Shown here: positions 30,720 to 40,212 of the stretch, in pieces
Layout: every line of letters begins with the position of its first letter
Numbering within the stretch: the first letter of the stretch is position 1
NCBI GenBank assembly: GCA_002389675.1
Contig: DGQF01000009.1
Span: forward strand, 64,461-128,460
DNA: 64,000 nucleotides
Direction: 5' to 3'
DNA from: Gammaproteobacteria bacterium UBA4421
Lineage (GTDB): Bacteria; Pseudomonadota; Gammaproteobacteria; Pseudomonadales; Azotimanducaceae
Made by a program: the position numbers and the translations under genes
Notes under the pieces: model-generated
Databases searched by the model: none
What the model was told of the DNA's origin: nothing
The model's input: the letters and a program-made list of their open reading frames with translations, nothing else

Positions 30720-31444
30720 TAGACGTCCAAAAAATAACAAAAAACTATGGGGCTGTAGAAGCGGTTAAAGAAGTCTCGTTTAGCGCCGCAGACGGACGGA
30801 TCACCGCATTGCTAGGCCCCAACGGTGCGGGAAAATCGACCAGCCTGCGCATTTTATCCACGGTAGCCAGGCCAGACTCGGGAAACGCATGGGTTGCCGG
30901 GGTAGATGTAGTCTACGACCCCATGACCGTGCGCCAGCGTATCGGCGTGCTGCCGCATAACTCTGGTTTATACTCAAGGCTAACCGGAATAGAGAACATA
31001 AGGTACTACGGGCGACTACAGGGAATTGAAACCCAACAGCTGGAAGGGCGCATCGCGCTGCTCGTGGAGCAATTGGCCATGGGCGAGTTCTGCTCGCGAC
31101 GTACGGCCGGGTTTTCCCAAGGGCAACAAATCAAAATTGCCCTTGCTCGAGCCCTCATCCACGACCCTCAGCACATCATCTTGGATGAACCCACCAATGG
31201 ACTGGACGTTATGGCAACCCGCGCGTTGCGCGAAATCGTCTTGAACTTAAGAAGCCAAGGCAAGTGTATTTTATTTTCTAGCCACATCATGCAGGAAGTC
31301 GATGCCCTTTGTGACCATGTGATTGTGATCAGCTCAGGGCTGGTGCGCTTTGACGGCAGCATCTCAGATTTTCGTGCTTTGGCGGGCACGGCCAGCCTAG
31401 AGGACGCTTTTGTTCAGATCGCCGGGCTAGGGGAAACCCCATGA
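30716..31444 (+). CDS. ABC transporter ATP-binding protein, NatA-like
   Basis: A 242-residue ATPase of the ABC-2 type: Walker A GPNGAGKST (about 34-42), signature FSQGQQIKIALARAL (about 135-149), Walker B HIILDEPTNGLD (about 155-166) and the H-loop SSHIMQE. It most resembles the sodium-efflux ATPase NatA, but the substrate is not readable from an ATPase. It is coupled at both ends by ATGA overlaps: to the hydrolase upstream and to the permease downstream. Confidence 0.92.
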   Translation: MIDVQKITKNYGAVEAVKEVSFSAADGRITALLGPNGAGKSTSLRILSTVARPDSGNAWVAGVDVVYDPMTVRQRIGVLPHNSGLYSRLTGIENIRYYGRLQGIETQQLEGRIALLVEQLAMGEFCSRRTAGFSQGQQIKIALARALIHDPQHIILDEPTNGLDVMATRALREIVLNLRSQGKCILFSSHIMQEVDALCDHVIVISSGLVRFDGSISDFRALAGTASLEDAFVQIAGLGETP

Positions 31445-32613
31445 GCGGCTTCAGTATCGTTTTTGTCAAAGAGTTTATCGATAACCTACGTGATCGCAGG
31501 ACGCTCTTTTCATCATTTTCAATTGCCGTCATCGGCCCGATATTTTTCGTAGCCGCCATGGTATTTGTGCTTGATCGCGCGCTGGGAGAGTCCGATGACG
31601 CAATTACATTTGCCGTCGTTGGCGCACCATTTGCACCACAACTGATGAATTACCTTGAGCGCCAAAATACCCAGATCACAACCCTGGTATCGGAAGATCC
31701 GCAACAATCGGTCACCCAAGGAGAGCACTCATTGGTGCTGGTCATCCAACCAAGCTATAGCAAACGCTATCAGCAGGGCAACACCAACACGCTGACGCTA
31801 ATCCATGACAGCAGTGAATTGTCTTCCACCCGCAGGAATCTTGCCCAATTGCGCCGATATATCAATGAATATGCAAACACCACCGGGCGACTTCGGCTCT
31901 GGATGCGTGGTATAGATCCCAACATCAGCAACCCCATACGTACTCAGGAACTGGACGTTGCCTCACCTGCTGCTCGAGCACTGAGTCTGCTCGCCTCTTT
32001 GCCTTACTTTTTGGTGTTGGTGGTTTTTATGGGTGGATTTTACCTCGCCATCGACACCACCGCCGGCGAACGTGAACACGGCTCAATGGAGCCGCTATTG
32101 ATTCAGCCCATCAGCAGGACACAGCTTGTGTTGGGGAAAATGTCGGCGACTGCGGCATTTGGCATGATCAGTTTGGTGATCTTCCTCATAAGTCTGTACT
32201 TCTCACTGCCCTTTGTGCCTTTTGAGCGTATCGGTATGGCTTTGGATATCGGTCTAGGGCAGATCATGTCAATTCTCATCATTTCAGCACCACTGGTTTT
32301 ATTTGCCGCCGCTTTACTAACCTTGGTCGCCTCTTTCGCAAAGAGCTATAAAGAGGCGCAAACCTACCTCGCCTTTGTGATTCTGGTGCCTACGCTTCCG
32401 CTGATCGTCGCGCAGTTAATGAACGTCGAGACCTCACTTGTTGTCATGCTCGTGCCCAGTTTGAGTCAAGCGACCCTGATGGCGGACCTCATCAAAGGAG
32501 AGACGATTGTGTTGTATCAAGCACTGATCAGCATGCTGACCACACTCGTCTATACAACAGGTCTCACCACTCTGGCGGTGGGCTTATATCGCCGGGAACG
32601 TATTCTCGGCTGA
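31441..32613 (+). CDS. ABC-2 type transporter permease, NatB-like
   Basis: A 390-residue permease with one N-terminal transmembrane segment (about 22-42), a soluble extracytoplasmic region of some 140 residues, and then five or six hydrophobic segments (from about 178). This one-plus-five topology with a large first loop fits NatB and related ABC-2 exporters. The conserved ABC-2 motif TTAGEREHGSMEPLLIQPIS occurs near residue 203. It forms one exporter with the ATPase encoded just upstream. Confidence 0.9.
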   Translation: MSGFSIVFVKEFIDNLRDRRTLFSSFSIAVIGPIFFVAAMVFVLDRALGESDDAITFAVVGAPFAPQLMNYLERQNTQITTLVSEDPQQSVTQGEHSLVLVIQPSYSKRYQQGNTNTLTLIHDSSELSSTRRNLAQLRRYINEYANTTGRLRLWMRGIDPNISNPIRTQELDVASPAARALSLLASLPYFLVLVVFMGGFYLAIDTTAGEREHGSMEPLLIQPISRTQLVLGKMSATAAFGMISLVIFLISLYFSLPFVPFERIGMALDIGLGQIMSILIISAPLVLFAAALLTLVASFAKSYKEAQTYLAFVILVPTLPLIVAQLMNVETSLVVMLVPSLSQATLMADLIKGETIVLYQALISMLTTLVYTTGLTTLAVGLYRRERILG

Positions 32614-32639
32614 GTGGCCTGAGCGACCGGCTTGATTAA

Positions 32640-34346
32640 GTGACTCGCAGCCACAACATATTGCTCAAATCGTTGCTATTTACCTATGCGCTGGCATGCC
32701 CGCTTGCGCAGGCAGACTGGAATATCGTCGGCGCGCCCGATCCCATCAGTCAGGCCATTCGAGCCTACTTGCTAGAAGAACCTTTAAACTGCCCGGTCGG
32801 AGCAGAAAACACCTTTATTGAACATAAACCCATTCAAGACGCACTGGATGCTTTTGGCTATTTCGGTGCGAAATACTACATCACAGCAACACCGGAAAAG
32901 GCGCCATGCACCCTTAATATCAATTTGGGAACACAGGCCACAGTCCTAGGTTGGCAGACCACATTTTTAGACACAGAAAAAACCACCCCATTGATGCAGC
33001 GTGCACAGTCTCTCGCCACCCCATCAAACGCGCTATTTGATCCGCAAAGCTATCGCCAAACCCGCCGCGCTTTTCTTAACCTGCTGCAGGAAGAAGGCTA
33101 TATCGACGCTAATTTCGCGCGCTCAGATGTTGTGATCGATATGGCGAAAAACACCGCTGAAATCCAATGGCAGGTCGAGCTAGGAGAACGGTATTCCATT
33201 AGTCAGCTCATCATTGAGCAGGAGATCCTGACCGATGAATTGGTTCGCCGCATATTAGAACTAGAAGAAGGCGCGCCTTTACGCACGCAAGAGATGGTAG
33301 AGGCCTATGAGAACTTGCTGAGCAGCGATTACTATCGCCGACTCAGCATTACGCCCGTACTCGATGCGGCCAACAATGGCGCAGTCCCCGTTCATATCAC
33401 CGCAGAGAGCGCTAATCCATGGTCATATCTACTGGGGCCAGGTTATTCGACGGACAGTGGCCCTAGATTTAAGGCAGAAGCCAGCGCGAGGTATCTCAAT
33501 AAGAACGGTCACCGCGCATCGTTAGTCGGCCTGCTATCGAAGGCCAACAGCTTTGCAAAAGCGGACTATCGATGGCCGGCTGGCAATCCCAACAGCGAAT
33601 GGTACAGCATCGAAACGCAATTCAACGCAGAGGATACCGACTCAGCCACCAGCCAGACGCTTGCTTTCGGGCTGAAAAAAACTGCCCGGCTGAACAAAAG
33701 TTGGGCGCAAACAACTTTTGCGAATTACAGCATTGAAGACTTTGAGATTGGCACACAAGAGAGTCAATCAACATTGCTTGTGGTGGGTGCCAATTTCACC
33801 TACACCTCTAGCATTGATACCCCACGTCCGCGGCGCGGCAGCCGCTTGAGCGTTGATCTGCGGGGGGCTGCAAATGCCCTGCTTTCCGACAATTCTTTTG
33901 CTCAGGCTCGCCTGAGTGGCAAAAGAATCCTGCCCGTTTTCAGCCAAGCGCGTTTGCTGCTACGCGCAGAATTTGGCGCAATCTGGACCTCCAATTTTGA
34001 CGCCCTACCCGCTTCTATTCGCTTTTTCACCGGGGGAGATAGAAGCATACGGGGCTACGCACTGGATTCTGTCGGCAGCAAAGACGATTTTGGTAACGTC
34101 ATTGGCAGCACACATCTCATTAATGCCTCGGTCGAGCTCGACATCCCCTTCCGGCAAAATTGGTCATTCGCCCTATTTAGCGACATCGGATCAGCCTACA
34201 AAAACTCACCAGAATTTAATCAAAGCATCGGAGCCGGCGTTCGCTGGTACTCCCCATTGGGGCCATTACGTCTTGACATCGCCCACCCAATGCAAGACTC
34301 AAATCAAAGCGTGCGACTTCATCTATCGCTGGGGCCCGACATATGA
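32640..34346 (+). CDS. tamA: translocation and assembly module outer membrane protein TamA
   Basis: A 568-residue Omp85-family protein starting at GTG 32640, with a signal peptide (about 1-27, ending AQA). Three POTRA domains span about 28-265; the 16-strand barrel follows, with the Omp85 motif RFFTGGDRSIRGYALDS near residue 460 and the closing strand P-L-R-L-D-I-A-H-P near 545. Length matches Escherichia TamA (577). TamA pairs with TamB to move lipids or insert proteins in the outer membrane. Its stop overlaps the tamB start (ATGA). Confidence 0.93.
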   Translation: MTRSHNILLKSLLFTYALACPLAQADWNIVGAPDPISQAIRAYLLEEPLNCPVGAENTFIEHKPIQDALDAFGYFGAKYYITATPEKAPCTLNINLGTQATVLGWQTTFLDTEKTTPLMQRAQSLATPSNALFDPQSYRQTRRAFLNLLQEEGYIDANFARSDVVIDMAKNTAEIQWQVELGERYSISQLIIEQEILTDELVRRILELEEGAPLRTQEMVEAYENLLSSDYYRRLSITPVLDAANNGAVPVHITAESANPWSYLLGPGYSTDSGPRFKAEASARYLNKNGHRASLVGLLSKANSFAKADYRWPAGNPNSEWYSIETQFNAEDTDSATSQTLAFGLKKTARLNKSWAQTTFANYSIEDFEIGTQESQSTLLVVGANFTYTSSIDTPRPRRGSRLSVDLRGAANALLSDNSFAQARLSGKRILPVFSQARLLLRAEFGAIWTSNFDALPASIRFFTGGDRSIRGYALDSVGSKDDFGNVIGSTHLINASVELDIPFRQNWSFALFSDIGSAYKNSPEFNQSIGAGVRWYSPLGPLRLDIAHPMQDSNQSVRLHLSLGPDI

Positions 34347-37264
34347 TTCGTCAAATCGCGTGGTTGATGAGCCTCACCCTGACCATCATGTTTACAATCA
34401 CCATTGGGCTCGGCTGGCTGCTGGGCACCGATCCCGGGACAAAATGGCTACTGGCACAACTTCAATCAAAGTTACCCGTACTAAAGGTTGAGGGAATTTC
34501 AGGCAACTTTAATAACGGGCTGCGCATTGAGACGCTCACAATCTACGCGCAGCAAGACGTCGAATTGACACAGGTGCAACTCGACATCAATTTTTGGCCA
34601 CTGTTAAGGTCAAAGCAGCTTGAAATATCACATCTGGCGGCCACAACAATTGCGCTTTCCTCACCCGAACCCACGCCGGCTGGCGCACAAAGCGCCACGA
34701 GCAAATTACCGCAAGCGCCCCTGAGCAGCACTGACCTCTGGCAAAAGTTGCCCAAACTTCCAGTGAGCGTTGAAATCACTGAAATGAATATCAACGAACT
34801 GAATTTTGCTGACACTACCGTTAAAAATCTTTCGGCCACAAGTCGATGGACATCCTCTGGCATCACATTGACACTCGCCCAACTGCAAATCGCTGACGCT
34901 TACCTCGCCGCCAAGATACAGTTGAACGACCCTCGCCAAAACGGGGCAACGCCTACCCCATTCACCCTCAATATCAACTGGGCTGCAGGACAAGACAGTG
35001 GGGTGCTCCAAGCCTACGGTACATTCGAACAACCCAACATCAAACACCGATGGTTGTCACACTCGTTCGGCAAAATTACCAGCGACGGGCAGCTGGATCT
35101 CAGCGCCTATCCGCTGTTTTCGTTTATGGCCTCTCACCACCTTGTCCAACGCGGCCTTACGTTGGAGACCACCGGGGGGCAACAGAAAACCCAATGGGAA
35201 GTCAACGCCAATATTACCCAAGGTCCTGATTTTGAAGCGCAAATGACAGGTCAGGGTGTGCAAGATGTGCAAGGCTATTTCAGGATTGCGGATTTAGCTG
35301 CACTAGACCCCAGAGCCCGGGGGGGCCTCGACGCAGATTTTAGTTGGCAAGCAGGTCGAATCCTCGCCAACATCAGTAGCGAGAGGTTATCCTTTGAAAG
35401 CACGGCCATTGATACGCCGCGCCTGGCGCTCGCCGGCACCCCTGAGGCTCTGAATTTTCAGGCGTCCTGGTCCGCTGGTTTTCTCAGCGGAGCATTAGAA
35501 AACTTTCAGACACAACCAATCTTGATCCTTCACCCTGACTCGCAACTCTCTATTGAGGCCTACACGATTTCACCAGACCGCCAGGTTAGGCTAGCTGCAT
35601 TAACGAGCGGCTGGCAAATATCTGCGCATTGTTGGATCGGCCTTGGGCGCTTATGCTTGGACCAACAGAAATTCAACCTCGGCGAAATCGATCTGACAGG
35701 CACATTGTCCGGTGTTGAACTCAATACCCTCAACCCATATCTACCCGAGACGCTCTCCAGTACCGGCACCGCCAACGGCAACTGGCAGGTCATCTACAAA
35801 CCCGATACTTGGCTGGTTGACCTCAACCTATTCACACAAGGGTTTGCGCTAGACCAAGACATCATACCGGCCGGCACAGTGCCTGAGATCAACCTCAACC
35901 TAACACTCGACCCCAGTGGCGCGCATATTCAAGCGCAAGGCACATCATCTGAGCTAAGCTGGTACGCAGACGTTTCAACACAGGGGCTGAGCCCCGATCT
36001 TTCCCTAAAAGGTGATCTGCGCTTATCAGCAGAAGCGGCACTTGCTGAGCCGTTTGTGACGCAGATCGAGTCCATCGAAGGCAATCTTTCCGCCCTTGGT
36101 ACAATTTCCGGTTCGCTCGCTCAACCGCAATTCTCAATCAACGGCAGCTGGACAAACGGCCATCTAACCGCGACCCAACCGTCACTGGAACTCAAGGCAA
36201 TCGATGCGCACTGGACAGCAACTGGCACCGAATGGGCACTCACCGGGAGCGCACAAGTTGCCAGCGGTGGCGAGTTTTCACTGTCCGGAAAAGGTAATGG
36301 TTATGATACAACCAGTGCGCTTAGCGCTGACCTGCAGGCCAGCTCGCTGCAGCTTGACAGCGAAGAATGGAAAATCACGGCCGATCCCGAAATCTCAATG
36401 GAACTTTCCAACGGTCAGATCTCGCTAATGGGCATGACCCAAATACCTTCAGCTTTAGTAACGATCAAAACCCTACCCCCAAACATACCTCGCCCCGAAC
36501 CCGATGTCCGGTTGCGAGACCGACCTAGAATCATTGAACGTGAATCGGACAACGGCATTAATGGCCAGATTGAAGTTGTACTTGGAGACGACGTCAGACT
36601 TGAATTAATGGCATTGAAAGTTCGGCTAAGCGGCGCTGTTGTCGCCACCATCAGTGGCGGACAAATTACCGCAATACACGGCACGCTGACGGTGGCGGAG
36701 GGTTCGCTGGAGGCCAACGGAATTAAATTGGACATCCAACAAGGCGACATTATTTTTTCCGGAAATCCGCAAATCCCTTTTATCGATGTCATTGCCGCGC
36801 GAACCTTGCGCAGTCAGTCAACACCTCTACGCGTTGGCCTGCGCGTGACAGGCATCGCAGACCAACTCAACACCCAAGTCTACTCTGACCCGCCCATGAA
36901 CAATTTACGCGCACTGTCATATCTGGCTTTGGGCCGGGACTTTAAAGAATCTTCAGCCCGGGACAACCAACAGCTCATGCTCGCAGCTTTAAGCTTGGGG
37001 CTCTCCCAATCTAACGGAGTGATCAAACAAATACGCTCTCGCCTAGGCTTAGATGAACTCTCCGCCTTGTCTGCTGAACAAAACGAATTTGCGATTATTG
37101 CCGGGAAACGGATCAACCAAGATTTGTACGTTCGCTACAGCTATAACGCCCTGTCTGCTGTTGGTGCGTTAATCATTCGTTATTACTTGAACGAACGTTG
37201 GCGGGTTGAAGCAACTAACGATATCAACCACTCCATGGATCTGCTCTACGAATTTGCGCCTTGA
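34343..37264 (+). CDS. tamB: translocation and assembly module inner membrane component TamB
   Basis: A 973-residue AsmA-like protein with an N-terminal membrane anchor (about residues 8-28, TIMFTITIGLGWLLG) and a long beta-rich periplasmic part. The C-terminal DUF490 domain is clear: GDDVRLELMALKVRLSGAV, V-A-E-G-S-L-E-A-N-G and LRVTGIADQLNTQVYSDPPM, ending FEAP-like in L-L-Y-E-F-A-P. It is shorter than Escherichia TamB (about 1259), which suggests a shorter bridge or fewer repeats. It spans the periplasm as a lipid-transfer bridge with TamA. Confidence 0.93.
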   Translation: MIRQIAWLMSLTLTIMFTITIGLGWLLGTDPGTKWLLAQLQSKLPVLKVEGISGNFNNGLRIETLTIYAQQDVELTQVQLDINFWPLLRSKQLEISHLAATTIALSSPEPTPAGAQSATSKLPQAPLSSTDLWQKLPKLPVSVEITEMNINELNFADTTVKNLSATSRWTSSGITLTLAQLQIADAYLAAKIQLNDPRQNGATPTPFTLNINWAAGQDSGVLQAYGTFEQPNIKHRWLSHSFGKITSDGQLDLSAYPLFSFMASHHLVQRGLTLETTGGQQKTQWEVNANITQGPDFEAQMTGQGVQDVQGYFRIADLAALDPRARGGLDADFSWQAGRILANISSERLSFESTAIDTPRLALAGTPEALNFQASWSAGFLSGALENFQTQPILILHPDSQLSIEAYTISPDRQVRLAALTSGWQISAHCWIGLGRLCLDQQKFNLGEIDLTGTLSGVELNTLNPYLPETLSSTGTANGNWQVIYKPDTWLVDLNLFTQGFALDQDIIPAGTVPEINLNLTLDPSGAHIQAQGTSSELSWYADVSTQGLSPDLSLKGDLRLSAEAALAEPFVTQIESIEGNLSALGTISGSLAQPQFSINGSWTNGHLTATQPSLELKAIDAHWTATGTEWALTGSAQVASGGEFSLSGKGNGYDTTSALSADLQASSLQLDSEEWKITADPEISMELSNGQISLMGMTQIPSALVTIKTLPPNIPRPEPDVRLRDRPRIIERESDNGINGQIEVVLGDDVRLELMALKVRLSGAVVATISGGQITAIHGTLTVAEGSLEANGIKLDIQQGDIIFSGNPQIPFIDVIAARTLRSQSTPLRVGLRVTGIADQLNTQVYSDPPMNNLRALSYLALGRDFKESSARDNQQLMLAALSLGLSQSNGVIKQIRSRLGLDELSALSAEQNEFAIIAGKRINQDLYVRYSYNALSAVGALIIRYYLNERWRVEATNDINHSMDLLYEFAP

Positions 37265-37393
37265 AAATACAACTGTCATACCGGCACCCGATCCGAGGCG
37301 AGAGCACTGGCTATGAATCACCCATTGCTGCTCACCCACATCCCACGCAAATCGCCTTGTTCAAAAAATTACTGACGCGGACCCACGTTATAT

Positions 37394-37429
37394 TGACGCC
37401 ACTGTTTTTTTCGTTTGCGTCACTTTTTT
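37394..37429 (+). terminator. possible terminator downstream of tamB
   Basis: Six-base arms TGACGC and GCGTCA (37394-37399, 37417-37422) enclose a 17-base T-rich loop and are followed by C then six T. The long loop makes it a weak candidate. It lies 130 bases after tamB in a 268-base convergent gap with arsJ that otherwise shows nothing I can name. Confidence 0.3.
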
Positions 37430-37532
37430 CTCCGCATCAGCGCTTCGCCACACTAAATGCCATACATAGCAATTGTGTGACACTTGTTCGCCTGACGTAA
37501 CACTTTGTCAGTCGACAAGGACGCTGAGTTTC

Positions 37533-38741
37533 TCAGTCCGCGGTCATCGAGGGATTGCCGTGGCGGCGCGGCAGCGCGTAGGAAATAACCAGCACACAAC
37601 CAATAAAAACCGCCGACAGCGTCAAACATACCGATAGCCCATATGCCTGATAGATCCAACCCGAACAAACCGTGCCCAATAAGCGGCCGGCGGCATTGGC
37701 CATGTAGTAGAAGCCGACATCCAACGACACGCCATCTGAGTTGGCATAAGAAACCACCAGAAAAGAATGCACAGCTGAGTTCATGGCGAAAACTACTGCG
37801 AAGAGCATCAGGCCAAAAATCAAGACCACCTCAGAATTAACACCCTTGTGCAGACCAACAGCCATAACTGCGGGAATCACCGCCAACGCGAGCGCCCATC
37901 GAAGGGCCGAACGCCCATCGGGTACTTCTGAGTTTGATAAGCCGGTTACGTTCGGAGCCAGCGCTTGAGCGACGCCATAACCGATGATCCAGGCGGCCAA
38001 AAAAGAGCCTACCGACACGGCGGACCAGCCTAGCTCGAGCTGCAAAAAGACCGGCAGTGCCACCACAAACCAAACGTCTCGAGAGCCAAACAAAAATAGG
38101 CGTGCCGCCGCCAAAAGATTGATCCGCTGGCTTTTAGAAAACAGATCTACAAACTTCGGCTTAAACGAAGCGCGGCCCATGCTTTTGTCAAGAAGCACTA
38201 GGCTCACCAGACCCACAACTCCAAGCCCAATGGCCATCGTTGCTATGGATGCCGTGAAACCGATCAAACCTAGTCCGGCACTGCCAGCAAAATACCCAAC
38301 GCCCTTAAGCGCGTTTTTGGACCCGGTAAGCCAAGCGACCCATCGATAAAGCCGACTTTCACTATCGCCTGAAACAAGTTTCACGCTGCTTTTTGCAGCT
38401 GTTTTGTTGAGATCTTTAGCAATGCCCGACAAAGCCTGAGCCACCATTACGTAACCCACGGTCAAATAGGATACGTCTACTAAAAGCATGCCAAGAGCAG
38501 CAACTTGCAGAAAAAGACCGCCCAACACGGTCACTGCGAGACCGATGCGCGCAGCAAGCCAGCCGCCTGCCAAATTCGTTACCACTCCGAACAATTCGTA
38601 GAACAAAAACAGCAGTGCGATATCCAGTGGGCTATAGCCAAGGCCGTGAAAAAACAGTACCACGAGCATACGTAACGCACCGTCGGTCAGAGTAAAGGCC
38701 CAATAGCTACCCGTAATGACGGCATATTGCTGCGTATTCAT
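37533..38741 (-). CDS. arsJ: organoarsenical efflux MFS transporter ArsJ
   Basis: A 402-residue major facilitator protein with 11-12 hydrophobic segments. The N-terminus closely follows ArsJ as I recall it: YAVITGSYWAFTLTDGALRM (residues 6-25), then FHGLGYSPLDIALLFLFYEL and F-G-V-V-T-N-L-A-G-G-W. ArsJ exports 1-arseno-3-phosphoglycerate, which then breaks down to arsenate outside. The gene starts within the stop of the GAPDH gene (TAATG), the hallmark two-gene arrangement. No arsR, arsC or acr3 is adjacent. Confidence 0.92.
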   Translation of the reverse strand: MNTQQYAVITGSYWAFTLTDGALRMLVVLFFHGLGYSPLDIALLFLFYELFGVVTNLAGGWLAARIGLAVTVLGGLFLQVAALGMLLVDVSYLTVGYVMVAQALSGIAKDLNKTAAKSSVKLVSGDSESRLYRWVAWLTGSKNALKGVGYFAGSAGLGLIGFTASIATMAIGLGVVGLVSLVLLDKSMGRASFKPKFVDLFSKSQRINLLAAARLFLFGSRDVWFVVALPVFLQLELGWSAVSVGSFLAAWIIGYGVAQALAPNVTGLSNSEVPDGRSALRWALALAVIPAVMAVGLHKGVNSEVVLIFGLMLFAVVFAMNSAVHSFLVVSYANSDGVSLDVGFYYMANAAGRLLGTVCSGWIYQAYGLSVCLTLSAVFIGCVLVISYALPRRHGNPSMTAD

Positions 38742-39745
38742 TAGGCGGTAGCAGCTTTATTCACTAGCTCCATCATCCGCTGCGCATAGCCGGTTTCGTT
38801 GTCGTACCAGACTAAGACTTTCACCTGATGGTCATTAACCACTCGAGTTGACAGCGCGTCCACAACACCTGAACGCAAGTCGCCCCGGTAATCAACCGAA
38901 ACAAGGGGTCTATGTTCCACACCTAAAATTCCCCGCAGGTGACCCTCAGCCGCTTGCACAAGCGCTTGATTGACAACTTCAGCCGACACCTTGCTCTTCA
39001 CTTCAAACACGCAATCGGCGAGCGACGAATTAGCAAGGGGAACCCGCACAGCAATACCGTCTAGCTTTCCCCTGAGTTCCGGGATGACATCGGCAATAGC
39101 CGCAGCCGAGCCTGTTGAGGTAGGGATCAGCGACATCCCACTGGCGCGGGCGCGACGCGGATCTTTATGGAAAGTATCTAACACACTCTGGGTATTCGTA
39201 ATATCGTGGATCGTGGTGACGGATCCGTGCTCAATCGAGAACTGCTGGTGCAGAACGCTGATGACCGGAGCTATGCAATTGGTCGTACAAGAAGCCGCGG
39301 TTACCAGACGATGTTGCTTGGGGTCGTACTGTTCGTCATTGACCCCAACGACCACGTTCAGAACGTCACCACTGATAGGCGCCGAAACAACAACATTGTC
39401 CACACCTTGCTCGAGGTACGGCTGCAAAGTATCGATGCTCTTAAATTTGCCTGTGCAATCGACCACCACATCGACGCCCAAATCGCTCCAGCGCGTATCC
39501 TGCAATCGTTGATTGGAGGAATACGAGATACTTTTGCCCGCTACATTTAATCGCCCTTCAGCGACGCTTACCGGCAAATCCCAGCGACCATGCACGCTGT
39601 CGAATTCCAGCAGGTGGGCAGCCATTTCCACGCCACCTGCCACCTCGTTGATGTGGACTACCTCTAAGTCTTCGAAGGCGCGAGCAAGGCGCACCGCTAG
39701 TCTGCCAATTCGGCCAAAGCCATTAACTGCTATTCGTTTTCTCAA
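38741..39745 (-). CDS. ArsJ-associated glyceraldehyde-3-phosphate dehydrogenase
   Basis: A 334-residue GAPDH starting at TTG 39745 (AAGG 7 bases upstream). NAD-binding N-F-G-R-I-G-R-L at about 7-14 and the catalytic Cys in ASCTTNCIAPV (about residue 152), with the His in the downstream domain. Coupled to arsJ, it is expected to use arsenate in place of phosphate and give 1-arseno-3-phosphoglycerate for export. A glycolytic or gluconeogenic GAPDH is a less likely reading, given the direct overlap with arsJ. The upstream region to 40008 is AT-rich around 39800 and carries no recognised operator. Confidence 0.92.
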   Translation of the reverse strand: MRKRIAVNGFGRIGRLAVRLARAFEDLEVVHINEVAGGVEMAAHLLEFDSVHGRWDLPVSVAEGRLNVAGKSISYSSNQRLQDTRWSDLGVDVVVDCTGKFKSIDTLQPYLEQGVDNVVVSAPISGDVLNVVVGVNDEQYDPKQHRLVTAASCTTNCIAPVISVLHQQFSIEHGSVTTIHDITNTQSVLDTFHKDPRRARASGMSLIPTSTGSAAAIADVIPELRGKLDGIAVRVPLANSSLADCVFEVKSKVSAEVVNQALVQAAEGHLRGILGVEHRPLVSVDYRGDLRSGVVDALSTRVVNDHQVKVLVWYDNETGYAQRMMELVNKAATA

Positions 39746-39953
39746 TTTAGAACCTTGCGTACTGCCACACCGGAACCCCTCTAAGTTTGACCTTAAATTG
39801 TAATGTTAATTTGGCAACCCTTGGCTCCCTTTGTGGCGATCAACCTCTAGCGGCATTTCTCCTCACTTAGGGGCTGTTGCCACGTCTCGCCACTAGACGC
39901 TAGGGGTGCCGGCTCGACATTCTTCTTTTACCAAAAAAACAATTCGGTCATCC

Positions 39954-39985
39954 AGACGTCATTTTACTCGACGAAGACGACGTCT
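39954..39985. repeat. inverted repeat upstream of the small exported peptide gene
   Basis: Arms AGACGTC (39954-39960) and GACGTCT (39979-39985) are exact inverse complements separated by 18 bases, ending 22 bases before the ATG at 40008. It could be an operator or an RNA hairpin in the leader. No regulator gene is nearby to suggest a binder. Confidence 0.3.
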
Positions 39986-40007
39986 GTATTTACAACTGGA
40001 GAAACAA

Positions 40008-40166
40008 ATGCAAGCTGCGCGCTTCGCATTAAGCCTTCTGGCCACCGCTATTACCGCAAACGCTCATGCGAGAACTGAAATAATGGAAGAAACCATTGTC
40101 GTAGACACACAGGCGTCACTGACGTCTGCCATCGACAAGCCGGAAATGTCCCAAGTACCGTATTGA
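40008..40166 (+). CDS. small exported peptide, resembles truncated start of a TonB-dependent receptor
   Basis: A 52-residue frame beginning at ATG 40008 with GGAG 6 bases upstream. It has a signal peptide (M-Q-A-A-R-F then a hydrophobic stretch to A-N-A-H-A, about residue 21), then the mature part R-T-E-I-M-E-E-T-I-V-V-D-T-Q. The E-E-T-I-V-V segment just after the signal peptide looks like a TonB box, as at the N-terminus of outer membrane receptors, but a stop codon follows after 31 mature residues and no plug domain is present downstream before the tRNA. It may be a receptor remnant or a genuine small secreted protein. Confidence 0.4.
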   Translation: MQAARFALSLLATAITANAHARTEIMEETIVVDTQASLTSAIDKPEMSQVPY

Positions 40167-40212
40167 ACAAAAAAACTTGGTCTCTACCTTTGATCGTAGC
40201 GGCTTATCAAAC

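Noticed and set aside
37264..37533. Possible gene in the gap between tamB and arsJ
   Set aside because: The short plus-strand frame has no ribosome site, low coding character and T-rich runs; only a weak terminator candidate is present.
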